A stretch of DNA of 64,000 bases from Opisthocomus hoazin (lineage: Eukaryota; Chordata; Aves; Opisthocomiformes; Opisthocomidae), in assembly GCF_030867145.1 (NCBI RefSeq), contig NC_134417.1, positions 11,323,577 to 11,387,576 of the forward strand. Direction: 5' to 3'. The notes beneath the pieces are model-generated. The model had not been told where the DNA came from. It searched no databases and saw only the letters and a program-made list of their open reading frames with translations. The first letter of the stretch is position 1; each line of letters opens with the position of its first letter. Of this stretch, positions 51,331-64,000 are shown piece by piece. Made by a program: the position numbers and the translations under genes.

Positions 51331-52866
51331 CTTGGAAGAATGATTAAAAGCCTTGTTTTGAACTTAGAAATATGAAATCTCTGAACATCAGTGGTGTCAC
51401 ATCAAGACTGGAATTTGGTCAGAAACAGTCTGCTCCAGCCCAGAAGGATAAAGCGTGTACATCATTAGTATGAAGGTAGCAGCTGAATGTGTTTGAGTGT
51501 AAGATTACTGAAAAATAAGCTGTGAAAGGAGAAAAATAGGAAACCGATAATGGGTACAGTAATTGTAACATATAACCTACATAGCAACCGTAACAAGGAG
51601 AAGATAAAAATAATGTACAGCTACATAAAGTTGGTACTCTGCAGTCTCCCACATTATTACTAGCTCTGCTTCCACATTCAGGCTGAAGGATTTGTTGTAA
51701 AGCTGTGCCCTCTGCCTACCTAATGCAACTTCTCTTATACATTACTTTTGCTTTTGAAAGAGGTAAATATATCTAAGAGGTCAATGCTGCTAGAGAAGAA
51801 ACTCAGTAGCTATCTGCAAGCGTCAGCTTCGTTCGGTCATGAAGCATGGATGTTCCTCCTGTAACGCACTGTCTTTCTAGCTTTAAGTCCCATTATTGTT
51901 TTTTCACTGTCATTCCTAAGACAAATGTATTTTCCACAGAAGTGCATTAAAGATTGCTTGGTGAAGCTATAAATACCTCTAAGAAAATAACTGATATACA
52001 CAGAGAAATCCTACTCGATGTCAGCTAATCGGTAACTTCTTGCTACAGCTTTTACTGTTTACGCTGTTACAGACACACAGGACCTGTATGAAGTCAAAAT
52101 CAGGCATCCCACAGCTGTCAAAAATGATATCAAATGTTATTGACAGCTGGAATTTACAATGGTCTCAGGAAAACGTGCATCTGATATCAAACGGCATCTT
52201 ATTCTCTGTTCTTTTGCCCTTACATTTCACAGGATCAAGGCTAAACTAATCTGTAAACTGCACAGCGAGCTCTTGGTAGAAAATGCATTTTGCAGGTACA
52301 TATCACTAAAAATTAGCAAGAATGCAGTAAAGCAGTAGGTCAATTATATAACATAATCATAAGCATCTTGAGCATCACCATGGGCGTACACAGCGCTGTT
52401 TTGATTGCTCACCAATCAGTACTCATTTTTAAAATTTGATGTATGGGAAGAGAGTAAAACTTTTTCCTATCTTTTGCATTTCATGTTCCTGGTTCTACAT
52501 AATCTTTCAATCTTTAGGCAGTTTTCAGGATGTTATTTTTGGTTAATACCTGTGAGAACTGCTATTTCTAGTAAATATTGCATTTGGCATTAGGGCATCT
52601 CTCCATAATTGCTGTCAAACCATGTTAACTACTTATTCTGGAAGAACTTGGAGATGACCAGCTACCTGCTGGGACAGAGATAAACAGAGAGACGTAACAG
52701 CTTCTGAACACAGGTAAATGCCACGACACTCAATATTAAAAACAGAAATAAGATGCCAGAAAAACTTTTGAAAGTTAAAATCCTTTTAAGAAAAGTAGAA
52801 GTAATTGAGGCCTGTAATTTTCAGTTAGTTAAAGCAGAATCCTCTGAAGTGGAAATAATAATCTGC

Positions 52867-52884
52867 AATAATAATAATAATAAT
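52867..52884 (+). repeat. (AAT)n microsatellite
   Basis: About six tandem AAT units in AT-rich intergenic DNA. Confidence 0.9.
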
Positions 52885-53169
52885 TCATACTGTGCAGCTG
52901 CAACAGGCACCCTTGTCATTTCCATTCATTTTATTCAAAAATTTAGAAAACCTTTTTCTCTCCATGTAAATTTCTCCTATTGAACTTATTTAAATTGATA
53001 GGACTGATGCAGCACAAAACAGTGCAAGCCTATTTAAGATGCATATCAACTTCTTTTGATTCTCTGTCATTAGTAAATGGCTGCATGCAGTTTTGATTTT
53101 AAATTCGAAAACCAGCTAATTTTAGCATTGCTTAACGTTGTAGTAAAACAAGCAGATTTATCCAGTTGG

Positions 53170-53400
53170 GTCTTGGAAAACCCAGGGAGACTGCACAATC
53201 TCTCTCCTGGGGATACGAAGCCAAGGGGAATAATCCCTTCCCTCCATCTCCCGGCTGCGCTCCTACCAACGCCGCGCGGGCAGTGGGGGCCCGCCTTTGC
53301 CACCCGGGCACGCTGCCGAGCCACCTTCAGCCCCGGGCAGCAGAGCTGCTCGCCGGCCAGCAGCCCCCAGTGCCTCCCATTTCTGGTCTAACAGAATGCT
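53170..53400. promoter_or_regulatory. Intergenic CpG-rich islet
   Basis: A sharply bounded GC-rich block between AT-rich flanks. I count about 13 CpG dinucleotides in the core, roughly 53250-53370, including GCCGCGCGGG. Overlapping open frames on both strands are an expected effect of composition, and none resembles a known protein. It may be an orphan CpG island: a promoter of a non-coding RNA, a distal enhancer, or an exon of an unannotated gene. No splice or promoter motif settles the direction. Confidence 0.4.
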
Positions 53401-56329
53401 GCTGGCCATAAGCTGGAAGTCACCAGGCCTAGAATTCAGTGCTACCAAAGGCGGGATAATTTTGCTGTTTGATAACCATTTTAAAGAGACATTTTTTTCC
53501 CTCTTTTTGCATAGCATTTATACTTCTAGTGTCCCAGAATAAGGCTCACTCTTTTGCATACTAAAGAAATAACAAAACTGCAGGAAACCTTTCCAAATGC
53601 TTAGTAACATCAATACCTTCAGCAAATTAAGCATGCCAAGCGACCAAGTGAAGACATAAAAACTGAATACCGCTGTTTGAGAAGCATCGCACAGATAACA
53701 GGATTGCAGGAAACACTGGCTTCAGGACAGAAATAATCAAGTAGGAAATTTTCATTTTTTAGCCAGTGCCTAGACAGTTTCAACACACAGAAGAAATCTG
53801 TGAAAAAAGGTTGGAAGAGAGGCTGGGAAACAAAGGGCCACCTGCGAGACTGGGTAAGTGTTTCTGGATCCCTGCTGGCATCTCCTGCCTGCCAGAGGCT
53901 TCTGCATGCGAGAAGTCCTGGGAACAGGAGAGCTGCCGTCAGACCAGGCCTCCCTTTAGCCTAGAATACCTTGGATAGCAGCTAAAGGAAAAGTAAAGCC
54001 ACATACATGATATTTGCCCTAAATATTCTGCTTCCCAGCACTGGTAGCTCAGAGGCCTCCTAAAACAGACTAAATTTAACTAAATTCTAGTTTTACTCCC
54101 ATAACCCATTCCACTCACTACAAAGCACCAGATACGGTTGCTCTCTTCCCTGAAAGTATAGGCTTTACTTTACCAAAGATCTACGAAACATACCCTGATT
54201 CTATGTGGAACAATTACACCAAATGCTCTCAATATTTAACCTTGCCCACACTATGAAACAGCCACAGGAGGCCATGGGAAGAGACGGGAACCAAAGCTCA
54301 GGAGGACAGACAAAGCAACGAAGCAGGAATCCATAATGTCTAGCTCCAGAGTTAAATGGCACAAGAAATATTGTTGAATAGCTATTTACCACAAATTCTG
54401 ATGCTAATTTATTGTACTGGTTTTCCATACTAGGGCAAAAGTCTAAAAGTCCCCTATTTTCCCCTCCCTGTATGATCCCACCATCCACGACTGTTAAAAG
54501 CAGGTAGCAGCCAGGAGGGCTCTACAGACAGTTCGTGAAATCTCTTGATCATTTCTTTCTACCTTTCTCGCAGTTGTATATTTGGGAAGTAATCTGGAAA
54601 ATAGCTGCTGAGATGGGATAACTGCAGTATGTTTAAGTATCTCCATAGCACCAACCTGCCTTTGTTTTTGGTATGTGAGAGTACATTGCATTTAAGCTTA
54701 CCTTCACAAAGAGAAACCTCCTCCTTCCACCTCTTCCTGTCCCCCGAGAACAGGGCAGGCTGGCTGCTGTCTCACAATTTTCCCTGAGGCTTAGCTACCT
54801 CTGTCTCTAATGGTCTCTAATGGCGTCCTAGCAACAGCCACAGCTGAATAATAAAGGGATGGCAGGAGGGGGACAGAGGAGCAACTTCCTCCCCCAACCC
54901 CCACCACACTTGTTGCTTTACCCCAACGTGCTGCCTACAGCTTGAACAGGACAGTTCCCTTCTCAGCTACACGAAGAGGTCACCAGAGGTAGGAATTCCC
55001 CCTCCCCATTTCTTATTAGAGGGGTGGGGGAAGCACAGCACACACTTTCTTCTCTCCTATTACTCCTTTCAAGATGTTTTTTTTATTGTTTTCCATTTTC
55101 TTTTTCCCCTTTGAACCAGGTTTGCAGAAGTTCCTGCCAAACTACATTTAGAGCTACAAGAAACTTTAATCTAGTGCCTTGAAAACACCCGGTGGATCCT
55201 CATTTCCCCTCCACTCAGATCTCCTGTTTGCAGTTCAAAGTTTCATGACTCTCCACGCACACACAAAGGAAAAGAGACCCAAGGGTTGTTGCTCCTCCAC
55301 CCCCAGCACAGCTCGATGTCCGATCCACACAGGCACGTTTCAGTACCAGGAGACAAGGACACAGCATTCCTCTAAAGGTTGCTTCTGCCCCGGCCCACTG
55401 AGGCAGTTACCCCTTCAGCTATTCAGCCGGTCTCAGGCAGCAGAGCTAGGGTGTGTGTTTCCTACCTGCTGTATAAACACACATGGATGTTCTGGTAACA
55501 TACCGTGCAGCTTCTGCTGCTGTGCTGAGGGCACTGGAGTTGGGGTGACTACTACTGCTCTTGGGGCAACCAACTACGCTACTAAAACCACCATGCTTTG
55601 GGAGATACAGCCAGCCCAGAGCACACAGCTGTGAAAGATCACCCATAGCATGGAGGTTTTCCAGTTCAAGCTATCAAGAGACAAGGAGAGTAAAGTAGGA
55701 GGAAGGCACAAAAAGCCCTGAAAGGCTCAACTACCAGTAAACTTCCCCACCCCTTCCAAGCTTTTTATTTTTCCCCACTCTGCCAGCAGCTTTAGCTATC
55801 AAAAAACATTTTGATTTGGGGGAGGTATGTTTGCATTAGAAACAAGGCATTAGCCCTGAAGTCTGGGTCGCCTTTCATGTCCTGTTAGAAAGCCTCTGCA
55901 GAGCCACAGGCTCCCCTGATGGGAACTGGTATTACTCAGCTGAGGACAGGCTGCTGAGAACAGGTGGGACAGGGCCCAGAAACTCCACAGGTGCCAGACC
56001 TCCCTTCCCTCCCTCCTGCCGCAGCCAGAAACAGGGGCACAAGGAATGCAGGCACTTGGCATTTCATCAGTCCCAGCCCTTAGGCACCCACCCTCCCAGC
56101 AGAGGAGAGCTCAGCAAGGCAAAGAGGGGTTGCGTAGTAGGGGAACCAAACCCAGATATGGTTGAGGGGAAAGGAGGAACAGTCTATGCAATTAAATGAT
56201 GGGAGCAGTGTGCCTGTGAAAACTTCTGTATCAGGTCAAGTTTGGCAGTGGGCATGGGGATTTTAGACATTCTTGGAATTAATTCTTGTACATCTTTCTA
56301 CAAAGTATGAAGTAAAGAAGCACTACAGC

Positions 56330-56592
56330 TTAGAATCCTAGAATAGTTTGGGTTGGAAGGGACCTTTAGAGGTCATTAATCCCAGTCCCCCTGCAATAAG
56401 CAGGGACATCTTCAGGTAGATCAGGTTGCTCAGAGCCCCGCCCAACCTGGCCATGAATGCTTCCAGGGATGGGACATCGACCACCTCTGGACAACCTGTG
56501 CCAGTGAGTCACCGCCCTCATGGTAGAAGACTTCTTCCTTATATCCAGTCTAAATCTACCCTCCCCGAGTTTAAAGCCATTACTCCTTACTA
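56330..56592 (-). mobile_element. CR1 LINE, 5'-truncated
   Basis: Minus-oriented CR1 fragment. The terminal AGAATCCTAGAATAGTTTGG is followed by the GGAAGGGACCTTTAGAGGTC block. The ORF2 end survives only as a decayed stretch with the CTTCCAGGGATGGGACATCG and TCTAAATCTACCCTC blocks. It stops abruptly after the AAAGCCATTACTCCTTAC block. It lies about 0.9 kb past the inferred TRIP12 polyadenylation region. Confidence 0.92.
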
Positions 56593-56620
56593 ATTCATGT
56601 CAAACACGATACTACTAAAA

Positions 56621-56672
56621 CTTTTTTTTTTTTAGATTCTTGCTTTACACACAGGAAAAAAAAAAAAAAAAA
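56621..56672. repeat. T-run and A-run pair
   Basis: About 12 T near 56622-56633 and about 18 A near 56655-56672, separated by about 20 bases. They can fold back on each other. They immediately follow the CR1 fragment. Confidence 0.7.
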
Positions 56673-57449
56673 ATCACTGCAGCAGCTCAGCAGCAGCTAT
56701 CAGTGCTCAGATGGCACTTCTTTCCATGAATGACTTTTTGCTGCTCTTGTTCATTTAGGACATGAAAAACCACCCAAGATAGTAACTGATGGCTGGTGTT
56801 CTCTAAAACCAGTTGAACTCATCATGTTAAAAAAGCCTCTATTTTCAACAATAAGACTCCTTATTGTACCTTATACACAAAACAGTTCAGTACTAAGATG
56901 ACTACATGTTCTCCTGAGGGCCACATAGTCCTCAACAGGCACCTGCACACACCTAGCACTGATTTTAGTGAGCTTTCCCTTCATCCAAAGTTCCTGAAAA
57001 GGAGGAATCCCCAAGATTTTGCACCACCCCTCTACTTGTTCTCGACTACTCTTAGACACTACAGTTCTGTTCGTAGCAAAGTACTGCTGTCATGCCAAAC
57101 TGTGACTCTTCATTTGTTCTTACCATTTACTATCTTTACCTTTTCAGCCAGACTGCTCTTCTAATAACACTAAAAGCTGCCCTTGCTAGGGCAAAACAAA
57201 AGGTCTCGCCCAAAAGGATTTCATTCACTTTCCAGGCCAGCTCCTTCCTTGGTGTGCTGAAAGCAACAACCAGCACAACAAAAATCAGTTGTCACCACAG
57301 GCACTTGGTTTTTTTCCTTCCTTTTTAAACAGGCAACCAACAACCTATTTTCCCCGCTGGAAGAGAGTTATACAATGGCCATATATCAAATCTGAAAGCT
57401 CCTCAAAATTTCAAAGTCGATGAAAGCCAGATTCTAGAGGGAGACAACA
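56673..57449. other. Intergenic sequence downstream of TRIP12
   Basis: No recognisable gene. It lies just beyond the inferred 3' end of TRIP12 and may be transcribed as read-through before termination. Confidence 0.5.
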
Positions 57450-57479
57450 TGGGTAAAAAAATATCAATACACATGATAT

Positions 57480-57485
57480 TTTAAT
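57480..57485 (-). terminator. TRIP12: Candidate distal polyadenylation hexamer ATTAAA (TRIP12)
   Basis: ATTAAA on the minus strand, 15-30 bases before a T-rich segment, a plausible cleavage region. It is downstream of an A-rich stretch at 57501-57525 (plus-strand T/C-rich). That stretch could cause internal oligo(dT) priming and mimic a poly(A) end in cDNA data. Confidence 0.4.
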
Positions 57486-57701
57486 ACAAAATATTAGCTT
57501 TTTTCTTTTTTCTTTTTTTTTTTTTACACAAGTCAGTTTTTTAAAATATAGAACCTTAAAAAATGAACAAATTGCTATCCACACACTATAAACACTTTTT
57601 GTGCTGTTCGATCAAGTTATCAGAACAATTTAAACACCAGTCCATAAACACTGCCTTGAAGTTTTATGAAAACTATGCCGCTCTGTGCACTACCATTATT
57701 A

Positions 57702-57709
57702 TATGTACA
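57702..57709 (-). promoter_or_regulatory. TRIP12: Pumilio response element (TRIP12 3' UTR)
   Basis: The minus strand reads TGTACATA, an exact match to the PUM1/PUM2 consensus UGUANAUA, within the inferred 3' UTR. Confidence 0.5.
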
Positions 57710-57733
57710 GTGTGAAGCGCCTTCTTTCAGTTT

Positions 57734-57741
57734 TAATACTG
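57734..57741 (-). promoter_or_regulatory. TRIP12: miR-200b/c/429-type 8-mer seed site (TRIP12 3' UTR)
   Basis: The minus strand reads CAGTATTA, an 8-mer match to the miR-200bc/429 seed (AAUACUG). It lies about 30 bases from a Pumilio element. Seed matches of this length arise often by chance in AT-rich UTRs. Confidence 0.35.
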
Positions 57742-59088
57742 TAGTAGAAGCTGTTCAGTTATCAGGTTCTTTGTGCAAGGATTTCACATTGCTTGTGACA
57801 GATCTGCATTACATTTCAGTGGCACTGGTATGAGCAACCCCATGTAATTCTGTGAATGTTCACTGGAAGAATGTCCATTACATGTACTGAAATACATATC
57901 CTGGAAGTACAAGTTCTTCAGCTAGATAAAAGAAAACTTGTTATTGTTAGTTTAGGGGAAATCCTAGCCTGATTAGCCAGACTTTAACAATTTCTAAGCA
58001 CTGAATTTTGATTTCTCAAAGTTGAATAAAATTAAGTAACTATCACGTTTTCATAGAGATGAACTACATAGCAGGTACATCTCACGAATATTTGTAATCG
58101 CCCGGTTTTTGAACCCATAGAAAGAAAAAAATTTCCCTCTGAGTTGGAGGTCTTAAAAGGTCTTGTTTTAGTCGTAAATCATCCACAAGTTACAGGCTGT
58201 TAGCCAAGTAGATTTTCAGATGATTTACTTGCATTACAGTAATTTACACAATTGAACTTTATGCATACACTACAAAACTATGAACAAAAAGGTGAAGCAA
58301 ACTTTTTTATTTATATTCAGGTAAAAACATTAACCTGATGAAGTAAATTATTGCAGATTTGAGAAATCAGCACATAAAACAGTTGGACAGAGCATTGCTT
58401 ACAGGTGCTTTATCTGTGTCAAAAGACAAAGGCTGAACTGTTTGTTCCAAGGTAGCGCTGGGAGAGGGGAGGGGAAAAAAAAAAAAACCACCAAACAAAA
58501 AGAAAAAAACTGCAGAAGTAACCAGGAACTTAGATCAAGAACAAGAAAACTGTTTACTGAAACAGGGAATGAAACAACTAATTTGTCCTTTAAAAAACTT
58601 TACATCAATTCGAAATGCTCTGGCCTTACCACAATACACACTGGCCAGCCCAAGCTGTTGGACTTCAACTACACGAAAGAAATAATTCTTCCCAGCCTCT
58701 AGTAAGAGGCTTTTGCTCCTGAATCACTGTGTAAACAGCTCTAGAGCGTTGACTGGTAAAGGCTGTCACCATTATATCCTACCACTACAGTAAAACTATG
58801 CTATAAGAAAGGTTCTACCTAGTTACAAAGGCTGAATTATATTGACAATATATATTTGATTTCAGTAAAATTTAAATTATCTTAATCAGAGAAAGAGGCA
58901 TGGAGCAGTCAAATGCCCATGCTAACCAAAACATAACAATTGTTGAATGTTGCACACAAAAAGAACCAAGTGAATTGCACATCAGACAATACATGAGGAT
59001 GGGTAAAATTAGAGGCAGGTGAAGGTACACAGAACTAGTCTACTAAACTAGATTCGTCAAATACATGGTGTATTTTAATTTCTGTACT

Positions 59089-59096
59089 TATGTACA
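59089..59096 (-). promoter_or_regulatory. TRIP12: Pumilio response element (TRIP12 3' UTR)
   Basis: A second exact TGTACATA on the minus strand, about 400 bases after the stop codon and therefore present even in short UTR isoforms. Confidence 0.5.
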
Positions 59097-59495
59097 AAAG
59101 TTGTCTTTGGAGGAAAAACTTCATACTTAGCTAGATGGATACACACAGCCCAGTATTAAACTGCACAGCGACATTTATTGTTCCAGCCTGGAAAAACATC
59201 CCTTTTTAAATTTCACACAGCAAAGCAAGTTAAAAACTTCACTCATCAAATAAATGATAATTTAAACAAGAACTTGCTAAAGAAATCTTGTCACAACAAC
59301 TTTTAGGGCCTGATCACTTTAAGTCCATAGGGGCCTTTAATGAATATCAACCAAGTGTCTTTGTTTATAATCTGCAAGCCGTTTTTCTACAACAAGAAGG
59401 CGTAACACGTTTCCTTGACTCAGGTGATATATTTAGAAAAGAATCATGAGTTTCTCTTTTGTTGTAACAGGCAGACATTGTATTTTTCATTGTGA

Positions 59496-61224
<1,729 letters not shown>

Positions 61225-63029
61225 CTACGAAATTAAGAAACAAGGAAGGAAATTTTCCCTTTAGAACTTGAGGTAGAATGAGCACTGTCCGTTCTGACTA
61301 TCATTACAGCATTCCGCTTTCTGGAGTGGCCTTCTGCAAAAACAACCGCAGTCACCCCAGCAATGCTTGCAACTTTGAGTGCAATAGCTCCATCCCAGTG
61401 ACAGCCTCATTTGCTGAATCTGCCTTTGTATACAATGCACTGCCGCATGAGATGCCGAACCTACCTCTTGGAACAGAGACAGTCCTAATGGGCAATTTAC
61501 ACTGGAGAAGCAAAATGCGTTAACTTTTTGGAAATGATTGTTTTAAAAGAAATCTAGGGGAATGTGAAGAATAGAGTGTTTACACTTGCTTTTCAGAACT
61601 CTGAGCTCTTCTTTGAAAGAAAAAACCACAATCATTAGACAGAAATGGATCTGTCAGGTAGTAGTTCTGTACTTAAATTATTCTGCCTATTCTTTCTATA
61701 CACTTGGGCAATCAGAGATGACAGGCTACAACCGAAACAGTAAGAGCTTCTATAGACCTCCTTCTAGAATACACGAGGAGGTGTAAAGCCCCAGTCTCAA
61801 TAAAACGAGAGGCTTGACATATCTAGCTGTTCTGTTCATGAACAAGAGAATTTTACAAGTTCTTTGTAATAGTTTAGGAACGGTTTGTAAAAAGGTTCAA
61901 ATGGCTGCATTGCTATCAGCGACAGAACACAAGATCACACATGCACATCGTATTAAGGAAAGTGTACCTTCTATCTCACTACTCCTATGGCTTCATTTTG
62001 GTCAACCATATTAGTAGAATACCAATAGAGTAGTGTCCTTATTTTTAAGTTTCCAAGCAGAAGTAAGCATCCAACCACACCAAACAACAAGATGACAGAA
62101 GAAAAGCATTGTATATACTACAAAATGGAGTAGTTTGGGTAAAAGACTGGAGAAACTAGAATAATCTGCTATTTTTACTAGCCTTAGATTTGTTGCAGAA
62201 AAAGAGGCAGTGGTACTCTTTGAAAGTAGTACCAACAGAGAGGCATGAAGAATCACTATGAGCAGTTACAGATGTCAGCTTTAAGAGACTCTTACACCGC
62301 GAAGCACCAAGAACAAGAGAGTAACACAAAGGCTTGGCTAACACACTGCTTCAGGGCGTGCCGAACATTTCTTCATGAAGCCAAAGGTTTAAGTTTCTGA
62401 AGGTAAACAAACCCTATGAAGTACAGTCTTCAAATAAACTTCCTAAAGGCAGAGTAATAAAACATTCTCTCTTCTAGTCCAGACAACCATAATTGTGTCT
62501 CAATTCAGTCCACCTGAGAGTGCAAGAATTTTACAAGCAAATTGATGTGGGTGGCGAGAACAAGGCAAGACCAACTATCCTTATTCTTCACCCCCTCATC
62601 TCAATCACCTCTTACTGTCTAAAGCTTTGTAAAAGAGCTGACTACTTTTTTTCAATAGAACAGCCAAGTAGTATCCGCATCTATAGCTATGAAGTACTGC
62701 AATACAAGGAATTAATTAGTGTATCATACCAGTATAGAGAGTCTGCATATATAAATTTAAGCATTTTTCTCAGAAAAGCTGGATACACTCAATTTGAAAG
62801 AAAATGGAGCTGTTGGTAATAAAAGCATCAAATAAATAACCACTGAACACAGAAATCTTTAACACTTAAGTATGCAATTTAAAGGACACCGAGTTTTACT
62901 AATATGCATAAATACGTAATGTAATCAGACTGTCACAACCGTACCGCATCCAGTGCACACCTGGGTTCAGACTGTCCCTATGTATAGCTATAAGGTTATA
63001 AAAGCATCAGTAAAAACAGGTTTACCAAC
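61225..63029 (-). other. TRIP12: TRIP12 intron
   Basis: 1805-base intron between donor GTTGGT (63024-63029, a weaker non-consensus form) and acceptor CGTAG. No other gene is seen. Open frames at 61278-61523 and 62493-62819 have no domain and run opposite to TRIP12. Confidence 0.88.
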
Positions 63030-63143
63030 CTCCTCAGGGTAGAAGTACTGAAGATGACTGAGGGGGAAGACTGATTCAAATCCATCTCTGAACGAGTCAA
63101 ACTGTCTGGCAACACCTTCATTTAGTGCCCAGAATATAACCAA
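63030..63143 (-). CDS. TRIP12: TRIP12 coding exon (HECT domain)
   Basis: A 114-base, phase-0 exon of 38 codons, [18 protein letters not shown] at the start and [10 protein letters not shown] at the end. The acceptor CCTGCAG sits behind an exceptional polypyrimidine tract: about 17 uninterrupted T, then CTTCC. The [18 protein letters not shown] block is the conserved HECT segment preceding the LLCG motif. The previous TRIP12 exon is not visible before the right edge. Confidence 0.95.
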
Positions 63144-64000
63144 CTGCAGGGAAGAAAAAAAAAAAAAAAAAGGGAAAAAAGCCATTTGAACAAAGGAAGC
63201 ATGGCATGATCACTACTGTACAAAAGACTACAGCTGCAGAAAAAAAACTCTGCAGAAGCCTAGCCATATGTTCCCTGTAGTCGTGGCAGAGTTTGAACTT
63301 TGATTCATGGAGCTGGCTCTACAACATTGCTCCATTCTGCCATAATTCATAAGTTCCTACTGCTGCATGTGTGCAAGTGCAGTGCTGCTGCAATGTAACA
63401 GACAGGATTTGTTGGTTTTTTTCTTCACAAGTTTCTCACATGGTCTGCCATTGCAAATTAGCAGAACTCTAATCTGAAGTTCATGCAACCCCGTATTTAG
63501 AACGCCTTAAGTATGCAAACCATGCAGAGTTTAAACAACTTATTTCCCTTTTTTTTGACAAAACAAGGTTAACACATGAAATTCTGATAGTTAAACTGAC
63601 CTTATTGAACAAAATATTTTAAAACAAATCTAAACACTTATTAGATATTTTTTAGAAGCCTAACCTAGACATTCTCTCTGTACACTGATATCCATTTAAA
63701 ATGCAACAACTGAAACAGAAATCCCTAGGGCATTATTGACAGTATTATATTAGTTTCCCCCATGGAAACATATGGGTCCCTTTTCTAATACACAGTTCCA
63801 AAAAGTAACTTCAGACTTTTTGTTTTATTAAGTAGCTTACTATTATAAGAATACATGGCGAAAAGATGTCATTTCACTTAATGTTACTAGGACTTGATAA
63901 GAATCATAAGGCAAAAGACATTAAGACAGCAGCCTAGACCTTTTGTGCATGTATTTTGTTTTGGTTTTGTATCTGCAGTTACCCTCTCAGGATTAAATTC
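63144..64000 (-). other. TRIP12: TRIP12 intron (partial, open at right edge)
   Basis: Intron sequence upstream of the exon at 63030. I see no further HECT-coding exon up to the window edge. A long T run on the minus strand (63149-63166 on plus as A) abuts the acceptor. Confidence 0.85.

Larger units (their letters stand above)
46942..56329. other. Intergenic sequence between DNER and TRIP12
   Basis: Nine kilobases without a convincing gene. They contain a MIR-like fossil at 47.35-47.47 kb, an A-rich tract at 51.29-51.33 kb, an (AAT)n microsatellite at 52.87 kb and a CpG-rich islet at 53.17-53.40 kb. The stretch from 54.7 to 56.1 kb is somewhat GC-richer and open in several frames. The 151-codon open frame at 55179-55634 (plus) shows no known domain, and its composition matches its surroundings, so it is not called. 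Confidence 0.55.
57450..59495 (-). other. TRIP12: TRIP12 3' UTR (approximate)
   Basis: AT-rich sequence following the TRIP12 stop codon, read leftward. The distal part (57.53-57.76 kb) looks like the conserved end of vertebrate TRIP12 3' UTRs as I remember them. Minus-strand hexamers that could direct polyadenylation are AATAAA at 59174-59179, AATAAA at 58306-58311 and ATTAAA at 57480-57485. The last is placed to give an mRNA end near 57450-57465, so the UTR is about 2 kb with shorter alternatives. Two Pumilio-type sites and a miR-200-type seed match lie inside it. The exact end cannot be fixed from sequence. Confidence 0.65.

Noticed and set aside
53070..53542. Overlapping open frames of 81-104 codons on both strands
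   Set aside because: They lie in the intergenic CpG islet, where stop codons are rare. No protein resemblance and no preferred strand.
55179..55634. A 151-codon plus-strand open frame
   Set aside because: No recognised family, no splice or promoter support, and composition like the surrounding sequence. Probably chance.
63961..64000. AGG/GTAACT donor-like sequence on the minus strand at the right edge
   Set aside because: The preceding codons do not match the TRIP12 segment expected before the [10 protein letters not shown] exon.

Overview
This is vertebrate, almost certainly avian, nuclear DNA. It is AT-rich and gene-poor, with large introns, seven dispersed CR1 LINE loci (one holding a second, nested CR1 copy), and two genes recognisable from their proteins. 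There is no bacterial or viral gene content, no operon and no CRISPR. The order and orientation (TRIP12 followed by DNER, both on the minus strand) match the human 2q36 neighbourhood as I remember it.

Layout, left to right. Positions 1-40550 are intron 1 of DNER (minus strand). It holds CR1 copies at 4.2, 13.9, 16.6, 24.1 and 35.3 kb, a MIR-like SINE fossil at 32.3 kb, simple repeats, a compact CpG-rich islet at about 21.0-21.4 kb, and two segments that look like conserved enhancers (23.8 and 25.1 kb). I recognise no DNER exon 2, so intron 1 runs off the left edge. A CpG island at about 39.65-41.34 kb contains DNER exon 1 (40551-40814), which encodes a signal peptide and a complete first EGF module, with the promoter and 5' UTR to its right. 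Positions 41.3-57.4 kb are intergenic, with two CR1 copies, a second MIR-like fossil, a CpG-rich islet near 53.3 kb and no convincing gene. Positions 57.45-64.0 kb hold the 3' end of TRIP12 (minus strand): a roughly 2-kb 3' UTR and the last four coding exons, giving 169 contiguous residues of the HECT ubiquitin-ligase C-terminus including the catalytic cysteine.

The two genes are in tandem: TRIP12 transcription ends about 16 kb upstream of the DNER promoter and runs toward it. They are not known to act in a common pathway. TRIP12 is a nuclear HECT E3 ligase. DNER is a neuronal single-pass EGF-repeat membrane protein linked to Notch signalling and Purkinje/Bergmann glia interaction.

I found no evidence of an undescribed biological system. 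The observations most worth checking are the intronic CpG islet with an RFX X-box and an antisense splice donor (21.0-21.43 kb), the hairpin-containing putative conserved element at 23.8-24.0 kb, the intergenic CpG islet at 53.2-53.4 kb, a poly(T)/poly(A) foldback inside a 219-bp TRIP12 intron, and a nested CR1 insertion. Exon boundaries were derived by hand from splice consensus and reading-frame continuity. No alignment was run.
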